NCBI GenBank assembly: GCA_024704765.1
Contig: JAKMXF010000222.1
Location: 558,001-622,000 of the forward strand
Length of the DNA stretch: 64,000 nucleotides
Reading direction: 5' to 3'
Origin: Oopsacas minuta
Taxonomy: Eukaryota > Porifera > Hexactinellida > Lyssacinosida > Leucopsacidae
The notes under the pieces are model-generated. The model was not told the origin of the DNA. It made no database searches and saw only the letters and a program-made list of their open reading frames with translations. The position numbers and the translations under genes were made by a program. Of the stretch, positions 1-10,510 are shown in pieces (positions within the stretch are counted from its first letter, which is position 1; every line of letters begins with the position of its first letter).

Positions 1-162
1 GCAATTCGAAAAGTACAAGAGATAAACTAATGATATTTGTTGTGTAGGTAAATAATATGCGTCTAAATAAATATAAAATAATTTTATTAGAAAATACTTG
101 TGGTTTAATAACAAACGACAAAACTTTTCGAGTGCCCTTCGCACATTGTGTCATACTGTTAA

Positions 163-594
163 AATCTTATTTTGCACCCAAATTTGCCTACCGGGCGTGA
201 TGGACCTAGTGATGATGTTAAGAAAGCAGCTGAGACAGGGGATAATTCTCGAAAGGTAAGATATTGAGTAGTGGTTCCCAACCTTTTTCACAGTCACCCC
301 CTGTTGTTGTTCATTGGTGATGGGACTTCAGGTTGGGAACCCCTGATATAGCCTAAATTTTTATAGATGGAATTGGTAATTGTGGGGAGCACTTATTACA
401 CGGATTTTTTGGGGGCAATATTTCAAAAAAATAATTTTCACTATTTTTTATTCTTAATCGCCAATTTACATAACTTCATTCTCTCCATAGCAACAAATAG
501 TTGAAGAACAATTCTACCAAAACGTGAACTTAGATGTACCACCTCCTCCAATCTCAGATAAGAAGATACCAGTAAAGAAGATAAGCGACAAATG
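163..594 (+). CDS. Possible two-exon coding remnant (3' end of an unrecognised gene)
   Basis: An open stretch after an in-frame stop at 160 ends in a good donor (AAG|GTAAG) at 255/256. A pyrimidine-rich acceptor (CTCTCCATAG) at 490 opens a second exon in the same phase. Together they read through acidic/lysine-rich residues ending ...VPPPPISDKK...KKISDK, stop at 592-594. Just after this, in another frame, a proline/lysine-rich open stretch runs from 590 to about 757, so a frameshift or alternative splicing is possible. No clear acceptor is visible before exon 1, and the 5' part may lie outside the window. I do not recognise the protein. Seen: splice-like signals and codon-like composition. 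Inferred: that it is coding. Confidence 0.25.
273..347. mobile_element. Short hAT-like MITE inside the putative intron
   Basis: About 75 bp bounded by inverted TAGTGGTTCCCAACC and GGTTGGGAACCCCTGA. This end sequence (C/TAGGGGTTCCCAA) is typical of hAT non-autonomous elements. The flanking 8 bases match only partly, so the target duplication is degraded or misplaced. It lies within 256-490. Confidence 0.5.
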
Positions 595-2012
595 ACTGCA
601 CCCAGACTTAAAACAGAGAGAGCAGCTCATGTAGTTCTACCAAAACCAGAACGTACTGAAAGTACGCTCATTAAAACTCAAAGTACCCCAATGCCACAGC
701 CTATACCGAAACGGAAACTTACTGCAGAGCCTCAAGTTGTAACTACAACGGGTAATTAGTATATTATATGTGGTAGCATAAATTAAGAATTTACTATTGA
801 TAAAATTTTCCGATTCCTTGGTGATAGTATCATGGCAGTAGTATTATGCTAGGTTTTACATAGAACTTTCTTATCCAAACACCAGAGTCAGTAAGTTCTA
901 CAGCTATTGCTTGTCTTTGTGGATTAAAACTAGTGACTGTTGTTCAAGCGCTGATTCAAAAGCTTATTCAGTGTTGTCTAAAAATAAGCCAACATCCTAC
1001 CTATAGCTAATATATTTGATAACATCCTGGCGACAAAATTCGAAAAAAATTTCGTTGAAATTCACCCATTTTGCAATTTAGAAAGAAAAGTTTATAGCAA
1101 TGTTTCGATTTTTGGCCTTAAAAATCCTAGTTGGGTGCAAAAATTTGATGAATTAAATTCAAATTATATACAGACAGTATTCAAGTTTCCAAAACTTGGA
1201 AAATACCAGCGGACGCCAGTATTGTACCCAGTTTGTGAAATTCATTTATCAATGAGCCCAATTTCAGTGACAAATATTAACAATAAATTACTAATAAAAT
1301 GTGTGATTTATGATGTAAATAAGGCGCTGAAATTTCGGGAAATGGTTAAAAAGTGGTAAAATTTAGTGTTCCTTTTTGTTATGAATGAAACATTTCGGCG
1401 TAATCGGTTATGCCTCCAATGTTCGCGAATTGAACCTATTTAGGATAAAAATCCAAGGAATCATTGAGACTATGCTTAATCAAACGGCTATCCTTCAACT
1501 AGTTTTACCGCTATTATGCAATGACGTTAGTAATTATACAACCTGAGAATTTCTCCCCTTTCTATCCAATTGATTCTAGGATGTTTCAATTTGTTCATTT
1601 ACTTCATAATCAGATAAATCCAAGTTCTACGATAACTTATTGGAAGAAAGATTATACAATTTATACCTTGGACATTAAAATATTATTAATTTTTCAGTAT
1701 CTATTTATGAATTAATCGAAAACCCCATGAAAATGGGGTCAGGAATTGATAATATATCAAATCTGCTGAATATTTAGGCATTAGAGATGAATAAAGGACA
1801 CTATTCCAAGGAAATACGAAAATCACAAATTGCAAACATTTTGATGATGGAATTTTTCAATTATGATTTCATGATTTGAATTGGGCCTATAGGAGATGAA
1901 GAATGGTCGTATATACTATTTAGTAGTCTTTATTGATTTCTTATATTTTTTGCCATAAGAGGGTTCTATTCGCAAACATTGAAGGCTTAATTTATACTAA
2001 AATGGTATATAT
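595..2012. other. No gene recognised
   Basis: Apart from the frame-shifted proline/lysine-rich stretch near 590-757, this is AT-rich sequence. The longest open frames (1135-1359 and 1521-1715) have near-cognate starts, low-complexity AT-driven composition and no recognised motif. Confidence 0.5.
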
Positions 2013-2430
2013 AGCGTCAAACCTGATTAACGTCAACCTCTGTATCATGATCACCTGCACATAGCGGCCACCTAAAAACAGTCTCCTCCGATTTCCCATT
2101 ATATTGACCTCTCTTTAGCGGCCACATGCTCAACGCTTCTAGCAGCCACCAATTTATCCTTTACTGGTGCTAAACCTGTCTATAACGGCCACTACTTCTA
2201 TATTACGACCAGTTCCTTTATCTAACTGCCACTTTATATAGTGGTCTCCTCCTATAAAGTCAACCTTTGACAAGTCCCTTGGGAGACCATCATTAACTAC
2301 TTCCACTATATTATCTTAAATATCGGTCACTTATCTTAATGACAACTCCTCTATAGAGGCCAGCTGTATATAACGGCCACTTTTGGCCAGTTCCTTCGGT
2401 GGCCGTTATAGACAAGTTTGATTGTATTTG
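2013..2430. mobile_element. MITE-like element with internal GCGGCCAC/GTGGCCGTTA array
   Basis: About 420 bp bounded by loosely inverted ends: TAGCGTCAAACCTG on the left and GACAAGTTTGATTGTA on the right, with TA at both borders. Inside are many short copies of (A)GCGGCCAC, CGGCCACTACTT and TAACGGCCACTTTTGG, spaced tens of bases apart, with reverse complements near the right end. It resembles Tc1/mariner-related MITEs built from iterated sub-terminal repeats. No coding capacity is seen. Confidence 0.4.
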
Positions 2431-2439
2431 TGTTCACTC

Positions 2440-2770
2440 TTCTGTCCACACCTTCGTGATTAAGATTTTGTGTATATTTTCAGACCAGTTTGGTGATTAA
2501 TCATATTTTCATACATTTCTATGCAAATAAAAATCTGTAAATATTACATTAGTAAAGACTTGCTCTCAACATATATTTAGGGTAATTAAGTATGCTGAAT
2601 CCGAATTTCGCATTTTCAATTCCCATATGTAAATTTATTGTGGTTTTAGGGATAGAAAGTAAACAAATAATGGAAATCCTGAATCATTCCTAGAGGCTTG
2701 CTCTCAACAGATAAATAAGGGTAGCAAAATATACTGAATCCGGTGACCTAAGGGCACCACAGAAGATGAT
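2440..2770 (+). repeat. Dispersed repeat family R1, copy a
   Basis: Contains two successive diverged monomers of roughly 140 bp. The first includes TATGCTGAATCCGAATTTCG, ATATGTAAATTTATTGTGG and AGTAAACAAATA. The second begins TTGCTCTCAACAG and ends in ATACTGAATCCGG. The same words occur in order at 16150, 53850, 58085 and 62780 on plus, and at 38632 on minus. A short reverse fragment lies at 2941-2990. Class unknown; no coding potential seen. Confidence 0.55.
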
Positions 2771-3577
2771 CTGAGGTTTTTCTTTATGAAATTTATAAAC
2801 TGGACTTATATTTTTACTACGGTTTGGCAACATGTATGGCGGTATTAAGGAGTAGAATATGGTACGAATTAGTGAAAGTTTTAATTAGCGTATTCGAAAT
2901 AACGGTTGTCGACAGATATTGCGAAATTCGATTCTAATAGCATACCTTAAATCCTATCATTGAGAACGAACAAACAGATAAACATAAACAATTAGACAAA
3001 TTAACAAATAATCACCTATTGACATTTTTGTCCTTTATTTTGCGGACAGGCAGCAATAAAAAGAGACATATGGTCACCCTGAGTATGAAGCCTCAGTCGC
3101 CTCTAGTTTCCATTGCTAGATGGGTACTAAGTTACTTCGACTCACTTCCTAACTTGATAGGCTTGAGTCTAAAAATTTCCATATTTTGTTTTTATTTCTC
3201 TTTCCAGCACTAATTTCCTCATTTTCATTCATCTATTTCTTCAATTTCATCATCTATGACACAAATATATATCAGTGAGTTCTCTTATAATCGAATTGTA
3301 GATTTCACCCGTGGACGTGTATATCAGGATTTGGGATTTTGATATAAGCCACAAATAGAAGGCTTAATCGGGTCGTCTTCTCAGAGCCGAGCCGAGCCGA
3401 ACCAGAATCTGAACACCGGAAATGTGGCTATGTTGCAGACTATTATATTCGAACCAGAACCCATTATAATGAACGATTCATGAGACACAAGAATTTACAT
3501 TTATATTTGTACTGTTACATGTCAATAAAATAATAATGATAATGTAGCTAATACTTTCTTGATTGTAATCCAATTTT
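2771..3577. other. 3' flank of the acid phosphatase gene; no gene
   Basis: AT-rich. A short reverse-oriented R1 fragment lies at 2941-2990, and a GAGCC/GAACC pentanucleotide run near 3396-3412. The open frame at 3019-3213 overlaps the repeat border and has no recognisable motif. Confidence 0.5.
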
Positions 3578-4876
3578 TCACATAATTAGCCCAATCGCGC
3601 TATCATCTATTTTGAATTGAGAATATTGTAACGGTGCGGGTGCATACTTTCTCCTGAATACTATTGCCATTGCTGTAAGGATAATCGCTATACAAACTAA
3701 TGAGATAAGGAACACACACAATAATATTGTTATTGTATATATTAGTTTGATATTCTCTGTGGAATATGTTTCTATTTCACACTCATTCTCCCATTCCTCC
3801 TGACTAACTGTCACATCTGCTGTCAACTGTCTCAAATTCTCTACTGAGCATTTGTAGCCACAGTTTGGTACATAGAGAGGATATGGAGCGGAATCAGAAT
3901 TATTTTTGTATAGGAACTGCATGAACCAGTCCGTGTCTTCGTGAATTAATTCTGCGATAAGAACTGTTGCATATGGGGGTTGTAGTTGATTCCAAATACT
4001 GAACCCATTGGTTACGCTTACGAGCGTAGAATCATGAGCTGAATAGAAGTATGCCTTTATTGTGGGTGTATTCCCATTAATCTTATCATTGATTTTAGTC
4101 CAAAAATCTGACAAAAATCTTCCTCCTGACAACCGAACCTTCTCTCTGGTATCTACATATCTTCTCCAATACCAATTTTGTATTTCAAGTAGAGTATCAT
4201 AATTTTCAATGGCCCATAAAGGTAGAGAGAGATTGTGCTGTTTATCGCAGAAGATAGTGTCTATGTATGATTCAATATTGCTAAGAGTAACAACTGTGTT
4301 TTGTGCATCAGATATGGTCTGCAACACATCGCCATACTTCTTACCCATATCAATGTATTCTTTAGTATACTTGTACTCATCTACTAGTTTCTTGTACTTT
4401 GGACAGTACACACTTTGGCCCCTAAGGACATTATCTCTATCTTTAGCTACTTCGTGTACGGGAATTGGTTGCCATGCAATAGACGAGTCGAATATCTGAC
4501 CTCCAGAAGGAGGAAATATTCCAGATAATTGGGACAGTGCAGACATTATCGTACGGTCGACGTCGGTACTACGTACATATAATTGATTACGTGTATAATT
4601 AGAGGAAATGATTTCAGGTGTGTATGTTTGTTTAATAAACAATCCCAGTGTGTGTTGTTGACGCATTCCAACTGTAGTCAGCTGACCTGGTCCCTGCTCC
4701 CAAAAGCTGAGATGCTTGTATCCTTTGTAAGGAATATATGGACTCCTATCTCCATGTCTGAACACAAATAGTACCAGTTTGGTATTGGATTGACTTGCGA
4801 AGACAAAGGAAACTGTACAGATGCAAAATACACTGAGTAAGTTTAGCGAGTTTAGCGAGAATATGCTGATGGCCAT
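3578..4876 (-). CDS. Histidine acid phosphatase, single-pass membrane (lysosomal/prostatic type)
   Basis: A complete single-exon gene of 432 aa, the usual size for lysosomal acid phosphatase. Family role: hydrolysis of phosphomonoesters at acid pH through a phospho-histidine, normally in the lysosome lumen or outside the cell. Visible features in order are a signal peptide (about 1-28), the catalytic RHGDRSP at 40-46 (nucleophile His41), a central alpha domain, the proton-donor HD pair at 281-282 (SAHDST), cysteines that could form the family disulfides, a membrane segment at about 377-406 followed by RRK, and a short cytosolic tail. The tail contains YSQF (418-421), which fits a YxxPhi sorting signal like that in vertebrate ACP2. 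The first ATG is used because it starts directly at the signal peptide. Function is assigned by family; the lysosomal location is inferred. Confidence 0.93.
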   Translation of the reverse strand: MAISIFSLNSLNLLSVFCICTVSFVFASQSNTKLVLFVFRHGDRSPYIPYKGYKHLSFWEQGPGQLTTVGMRQQHTLGLFIKQTYTPEIISSNYTRNQLYVRSTDVDRTIMSALSQLSGIFPPSGGQIFDSSIAWQPIPVHEVAKDRDNVLRGQSVYCPKYKKLVDEYKYTKEYIDMGKKYGDVLQTISDAQNTVVTLSNIESYIDTIFCDKQHNLSLPLWAIENYDTLLEIQNWYWRRYVDTREKVRLSGGRFLSDFWTKINDKINGNTPTIKAYFYSAHDSTLVSVTNGFSIWNQLQPPYATVLIAELIHEDTDWFMQFLYKNNSDSAPYPLYVPNCGYKCSVENLRQLTADVTVSQEEWENECEIETYSTENIKLIYTITILLCVFLISLVCIAIILTAMAIVFRRKYAPAPLQYSQFKIDDSAIGLIM

Positions 4877-7084
4877 ATATGGAAATTGAACCTCTTGTCT
4901 ACATACAATTATAAGAATGCAGTTAACCTATTAAGTTTATTACAGAACTTTTACATTCTATTGTTAATTAGACATTATTTTCTAAATTAACTACAACAAA
5001 AAATTACATCAGACAAATTAAATAGAAAATTTGGTTTAACATACTTAGTTCCCAAACTTATATTATTATATTTGGAAGACTTGAAGTTTCGACGGTTATT
5101 AGAATGTTTTCTATATCTGTTTTAACTTTATGTTATATCTTGAATCAGTATACCTGGTTTACTAAATAGCCGTTAAGAACTTCCAGGATATTTTGAAGTT
5201 TGAATAATATACTTTACATGACACTCATAAAACAAAAAATAATTTGAGAAATGTCATTTTGAATAAAAAGTTCAAACACACTTATCTTAAATGGAAGAAT
5301 ATTTATTATCGTATATCATCATATGTATAAGCTTAAAGTGTCGAAATGTTACATAACGCATCATTCCCGATAATTCTTAATCAGTCCTATATCTGTCACC
5401 CTTTTTTACTATCTTTATACAAAAAGAATGGCGCTGTAACGTTTTGCTCACAATCCACTCTCCTTCGTTGCGTTACGTATCGTCCTCGGAACAGCCCTAA
5501 TACTTATCTTTGGATTATAGAATGAAACTGATAGTAAGAAAATCTCACATTCTTTCCAATTTGAGTATGAAAAAATAGTAAGAAAAACCCATAAGTAAGA
5601 ATAACCGAGTTAGAAAACCCCCTTTTGACTGTATATCTATATGCTATTAATATTTGGTAAATTATCATTTATATTATGTATGTTATCCATTTATATAATG
5701 AAGGTGGCCAACTGTATTCTACTACAATCCAGATTCGTCATGTGGTAGCATACTTCATTACCCATGTCATTTTCTTGAACTTCTCTCATTCATAATTCAG
5801 AATTGAAAAGTCACATTTTCTATTCTACCAATCATCAGTTATAAGCTCAGAATCTATATACTCAAAATTTGTATTCCTAATTCCATCTCTTGCTATTGTT
5901 CCAATAAACACAACTGCAATCATTGTTAGAATTCATGTTTTCATCATTTGTTAGAGTCTAATATTCGTAAATCACTCAAATGAATCGGTCAATATAAAAT
6001 ATGTAATATCCCTTACTCCTAGTATGTTAGACTTACAGTTTATGTAATTCTTGTTGCATATACCTAATTAAATTTCTAGCAGTCACATATTATTCTTATC
6101 CTATGATTATCAATACCATAAATGATAAATCCTTTATTGACAATTGACTAAGAGGCAACAATTGCACTTTAATAATAATAGATTACTAGATTCACTAATT
6201 CCACAATTGAGATTTAATTTGATGCTGCAAGTGCACAACCCCCAAGCAATTTACATATAATCAGAAATTCAATGCACAACTACAATTAGATCAAAGTAGA
6301 ATCGTATGTTGAACAATAACTCAATGCCAAACGCACGCATGCAATTCCACGACAAAAGTAATTAGATAAAAGTTTCCACTCCATCAATAACCCTTGAAAT
6401 AAAAGGTGGACTTGAAGTTCTGACAAGAGCCCCGACCAAGATAGACAGTAACGTAAGCCAAAATTGCAGACAAATATCTTAATTCGTAATGGGTAGTAAA
6501 ATGCACAAACACAATGAATTAACGCTAGTTCTTTCACTAATTCGATAAAATCTTTCTAACAAAATAGCATTCCTATACTTGAGTATTCATACCTTTGTCG
6601 AGGAATTGCATATTTTTGTAGAGGAAATGCATATAATCTTTGCCGAGGAATTACATGTTTTCTTGTCGAAAATTTGTAAATTATGAGTCAGTGTCGAGGA
6701 ATTGTAGCGCCCCACACCAAACAACGGCAAATAGTGAATCATTATATTTTTCATCAAATAGTCAATTTAGAGTCTTGAGCAAGTTTGCAACTGAATAGTT
6801 CAGTATTTGGTTAAAAACCGAATATCAGTATTCGGTATTCGGTATTCGGTTGGTCCAACCGAATATTATCAGTATTTGGTTAGGTTGCTATTCATGAATA
6901 CTGATATTCAGTTTGATCGGTTACAATCTTGGTCTTGAGTAATATCATATTCCAAATATACATCATTGTTGTATAGGCATAAACTCATATTTGTGTAATT
7001 CCATAGTTGTATCAGTGCACATATTCGATTTAACATGGAGTATCTTATAGAATCATTATTACAAAACTCTAGTATAGTGAGTAA
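4877..7084. other. Intergenic, repeat-bearing; no gene recognised
   Basis: AT-rich. Position 5515-5640 shares words (TCACATTCTTTCCAAT, AGTAAGAAAA, TTTTGACTGT) with the hairpin-bearing repeat near 44430-44570, so it is a dispersed element. Position 6590-6710 has four loose copies of GTCGAGGAATTGCAT. Position 6795-6915 is a self-complementary array of AACCGAATATC/GATATTCGGTT words, also found at 52395-52800. The open frame at 6286-6537 on minus has no recognisable motif. Confidence 0.5.
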
Positions 7085-8071
7085 ATGATTGTTAATTTAG
7101 AAAAATGTATATATTTATTAATAATTCTAATAACAATTGAAACATTGTACATGTCATTGTATTATGTCAATCAATCTAGTATTGATGTTTTTAACAAAGA
7201 TTTAGATTGCTATAAATTAAGTAAAAAAATTTCAAATAGAAAAGTTTCTAAACCATTTTCAAATAGAAAAGTGCCATACCTTTTATATATTCAAATACTC
7301 AGTGCTCCACATAATTGGCTTCGAAGACAAGAAATACGAAACACATGGGGGTATACAGCCAGTCAATACCATTATGTTAAATACTCGTTTATAATTGGTG
7401 ACATTGGAGTAACAGAAGCAAACATGACTGCTGTTCAGGAGGAAACAGCTAAGTATGGAGATATCTTGATATTATCTGGTATAGAGGAGAAGTTTACTAA
7501 GCTATCTAGGAAAGTACTCAAAGGATTTGTATGGGCAGGAGAGCATATAGATGCAGCATATTATCTCAAAACTGATGATGATTGTTATGTTTTCATTGAA
7601 AACTTGTATAAAGCTCTCACAAATGTGAACATTCCAACAAATAAACTTCTAATGAGTTATATTTACCCAGTTGCTCGTATACAAACCTTTGGAAAGTGGG
7701 CTGAATTTGGTTATTTCTTGTGTCCAAATTATCTTCCTTACCCAGCAGGAGCGGGATATATCATAACCCAAGATGTCGTGAGATACTTAACAATTAATTC
7801 AGAGAGATTAATGCATTACAATAATGATGATACTGCTATAGGATCTTGGGTCGCTCCACTTAATATAGAATATCTTCACGATGAGAGAGTAAAAATACTC
7901 GAATGGAATAAAAGTCACGTATGCACTAGTTGGTTAAAACATGGTCTTAACCCCAAGACCATGAAGAAGATGCATTTTATGTGGTTGAAAACGAAAGAAT
8001 CCTGCAACTATTTGCGATTTCGTTACACACAAAAACAGTTGTATGGAGAACTTTCTACAAATCTTAATTAA
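7085..8071 (+). CDS. GT31 beta-1,3-galactosyltransferase-like enzyme, paralogue A
   Basis: A complete single-exon ORF of 328 aa, the normal size for the family. It is a type II Golgi protein: short cytosolic N-terminus, signal anchor at about 8-26, a stem, then the GT31 domain. Diagnostic motifs are RRQEIRNTWG (80-89), the metal/nucleotide-sugar site KTDDDC with Asp164-166, the donor-site YPAGAGYI (219-226) and the NDDTAIGSW region (247-255), which carries the usual acidic residue. Family members add galactose or GlcNAc in beta-1,3 linkage to glycoproteins or glycolipids; the acceptor here is unknown. The stem contains a small direct duplication (SNRKV at 50-54 and 59-63). A diverged paralogue lies at 14810 on the same strand, pointing to local duplication. 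The start is the first ATG, immediately before the anchor. Confidence 0.92.
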   Translation: MIVNLEKCIYLLIILITIETLYMSLYYVNQSSIDVFNKDLDCYKLSKKISNRKVSKPFSNRKVPYLLYIQILSAPHNWLRRQEIRNTWGYTASQYHYVKYSFIIGDIGVTEANMTAVQEETAKYGDILILSGIEEKFTKLSRKVLKGFVWAGEHIDAAYYLKTDDDCYVFIENLYKALTNVNIPTNKLLMSYIYPVARIQTFGKWAEFGYFLCPNYLPYPAGAGYIITQDVVRYLTINSERLMHYNNDDTAIGSWVAPLNIEYLHDERVKILEWNKSHVCTSWLKHGLNPKTMKKMHFMWLKTKESCNYLRFRYTQKQLYGELSTNLN

Positions 8072-8611
8072 TATAGTTTATATTTCCATCACATATATTG
8101 AGTTTGTATATTCCCTCGATAGTTCTTTCGATCGTCATGTCATAAGTCAAAAGTTCTTGCCGAAGCCCAAATCTAAGAAGTTTATTCTTGATCTGGCAAC
8201 GCTGCTACCATGACATATTGTGTGCAGTGTGTGGGTTTGGTTTGTCCGAATAAGGTTTGGGAGTGGACAGCAGTCAGTGGCGGACTGACCCATCGGTCCA
8301 TCTGATTGCCCCTTCTAAAAAGAAATTTCCCTTGAATAGGGGTGACACTACAGGGTTATTTTGTTGTCCTGTTATCAATCAAACTAATATTAAATTATCG
8401 ATAGGATATATACTTCCCAAAATTTGTCAATCCTACCTATAGAGTTTGGACTAAGGGATATATTTCGCTGGACATTGGAGTATTCCTCTGAACGATTTTC
8501 TGGAGTTGTGAAACCATGGGAGTAAATTCCGGGGGCATATTGCATAGAAATAGCCTCCCCCTGATTGGGATCAGTTTACAGTTTACACCCTTAGGGAGTA
8601 TATTCAGAGTA
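8072..8611. other. Intergenic; no gene recognised
   Basis: The opposing open frames at 8257-8442 and 8437-8619 contain no known motif and look like chance frames. No tRNA or hairpin structure is seen. Confidence 0.4.
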
Positions 8612-8755
8612 CAGTGCAACCTTGATTATCCGAACTTTTCGATAATCCGGACATGCCCCCTGGTCTCAGTTCCCATGTCACTATGAATACACGACCTTGA
8701 TTAGCCGAATGTTCTTGACCAATCCCAACGAGTTCTGATAATCTAGGTTGTACTG
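8612..8755. mobile_element. Tigger/pogo-like MITE, 144 bp, TA target duplication
   Basis: Flanked by TA at 8610-8611 and 8756-8757. The terminal inverted repeats of 24 bp begin CAGTGCAACCTTGATTATCC and CAGTACAACCTAGATTATC, with four mismatches. The 'CAGT.(A/G)AACCT.GATTATCCGAA' pattern is characteristic of pogo/Tigger non-autonomous elements. No coding sequence. Confidence 0.75.
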
Positions 8756-8867
8756 TACTTCTAAAGCAATTCTTTGGTATTTCTATAATATGACTACTTC
8801 CAACAGATATAACTAAAATTCACAATTTGTGACACTACAATTGTTATTTATTGAATGTTAGTCCGCT

Positions 8868-9125
8868 TTGCTTGCTCTCGCTGCGCAGCTCGCAAACACA
8901 GACCTGATAACCTTTTCTACACTTGTTGTTACAGACAAAGGCTCCAACATAGTCTCCGGATTGCAGGATTCTCCCAGGCTTGACTGTATATGTCATCGCA
9001 TACACACAGTTATTATCGATACCTACAAGGAAACTCTCTGTAAATATGTCAAACAAGCTACAGGAATACAAGAAACACTTCCTGTCTCAATTATGCATGG
9101 AGGCCAGTGGCGTCGGAAGGATTAA
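8868..9125 (+). pseudogene. hAT-type transposase fragment
   Basis: The plus-strand frame reads VVTDKGSNIVSGLQD followed by RLDCICHRIHTVI. This matches the conserved hAT block in which a catalytic Asp in TD(K/N)(G/A)SN is followed about 20 residues on by C-x2-H at the start of the insertion domain. Only this block remains: there is no BED finger, no dimerisation C-terminus and no TIRs. A 75-residue open frame on the opposite strand is its shadow. A decayed remnant. Confidence 0.6.
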
Positions 9126-10028
9126 TTTTTGCCGCGGCCCATTGATTATATATTATCAAAAGTAAAATTTAGTTGTATTTCCTAATTTGGTAATTTGGAA
9201 TTGGAATATTAGAGTTCATAATGGAACTGTAAATACAAATACATGTTCTCCGGATAAGGCGTCTACGGTAGAATCATGTCTTACGCTGACCGACAGATGC
9301 TTGAAAACATTGGACAGCTGTCAAGGATGGTAATTTCGCTATTTTATTGTCATGAGTTTGGCTTACTGCTTCGGCTAGGCCTACTATCGGCCGATTCGTT
9401 ACATATGTGAATAGTGAATATACAGCGGACGCCAATTTTAGAATCTTACCCTCATCCCATCTTAGCCTATTATTGTAGGTCGTGATCTATGAGCCGGGAA
9501 ATCCCCCACATTCAGAGATGTTATAATCATGATTTTAGATATACCTCATCTTTCGTTATGGCTCAGCCTGTTTACAGGTGCGAGGCAGAGGTATATGTTA
9601 ATATTCGCGTTACACATAATATATACCCACACAAGGTAATGCTCCCCTTACCAGTCGTTCGCGCCTCGTTCGCGCCTCCCTCGCGCCCCTAGTAAAAGAG
9701 ACTGGCTACGCCCCTGCCTGTTTATCAATATTCAACTAATTACTTTTGAAATTTTATTATCTTCCAGGTTGCAACCGAAAGAATATTACTATGCCGAATG
9801 GACGATATTCTGTTCCAATTGAGCATCAGTATCCGGTAAAGCTGCAATTCATGAATAGTTGTATGAATTTCTTTGAAAAATTAGTTTTCAAATCAATAAT
9901 CTTCCGAGAAACAAGCCTAAACTATGCGAATATTTCGGCTGATTTCAGTGATACATATAAATTTGGTTTTATTCCCCAGCACAAATTGCAAGTTGCAAAG
10001 AATTGAATATTTTGCATACGAAATAATC
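9126..10028. other. No gene recognised; possible exon-like frame at 9746-10006
   Basis: The open frame from about 9767 to 10006 on plus follows an acceptor-like TTATCTTCCAG but has no recognised motif. Near 9107-9120 and 9700-9715 are CAGTGGCGT/GGGGCGTAGCCAG words of the kind that end hAT-like MITEs. No complete element could be delimited. Confidence 0.3.
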
Positions 10029-10135
10029 TATTGATGTATAATTAATATTATTGATGTATAATTAGTACTATTGATGTATAATTAGTACTATTGATGTATA
10101 ATTAGTACTATTGATGTATAATTAGTATTATTGAT
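10029..10135. repeat. 20-bp minisatellite, about 5 copies
   Basis: The unit TTGATGTATAATTAGTACTA recurs exactly every 20 bp (starts at 10031, 10051, 10071, 10091 and 10111; a degenerate sixth at 10131), varying only at one or two positions (AATATTA versus AGTACTA). There are no spacers, so it is not a CRISPR array. Confidence 0.9.
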
Positions 10136-10273
10136 GCTGAGATTGAATAAATAATGATACTTTCAAGATGAACAGTTAAAATATATACGTATTTGATCTA
10201 CACAAGAATCTTTGACAAGTGAAAAACAAACAAGTGCAAGGTAACTAATGTTTCGGAAATTATTGCAGCAACC

Positions 10274-10510
10274 ATGGCCGCGGCAATCGAGGCGTTTCGG
10301 ACGCCCCTGGGAAGCAACACCCGCCCATGGACTTCTTTATACCGTCGCGCGCACAGCATCCACGAGAGTTATACCAAACTCTCGGAGAAGTTAGCTGAGA
10401 TGGTTAAATTTCCTGGGATACATTTAGCTCTAAGTATTCAAGAGGGAAACAAAATTACAGTTACCATAGTTGACAAGTCTCACGGATCCAAAGTGAGGCC
10501 ATGTATTTGA
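10274..10510 (+). CDS. Small hypothetical ORF, 78 aa
   Basis: It opens with a good context (GCAACCATGG) and uses noticeably GC-richer codons at its 5' end than the surrounding sequence. It encodes a mixed hydrophilic/hydrophobic peptide with a possible amphipathic helix (SEKLAEMVKF) and a beta-like ALSIQEGNKITVTIVD. I do not recognise it. The sequence AAAGTGAGG near the end could be a donor, so it may be a first exon rather than a whole gene. It could equally be chance. Seen: start context and composition. Inferred: coding status. Confidence 0.3.
   Translation: MAAAIEAFRTPLGSNTRPWTSLYRRAHSIHESYTKLSEKLAEMVKFPGIHLALSIQEGNKITVTIVDKSHGSKVRPCI

Noticed and set aside
4209-4499. 96-codon plus-strand ORF
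   Set aside because: Lies wholly inside the acid phosphatase gene on the other strand, whose signal peptide, active site and membrane anchor are complete; a shadow frame.
8844-9071. 75-residue cysteine-containing minus-strand ORF
   Set aside because: The plus strand of the same bases carries the hAT TDKGSN...C-x2-H block, so this is its antisense shadow.
10029-10135. Regularly spaced 20-bp repeats considered as a CRISPR-like array
   Set aside because: Units are back to back with no variable spacers and the context is an animal genome; it is a minisatellite.
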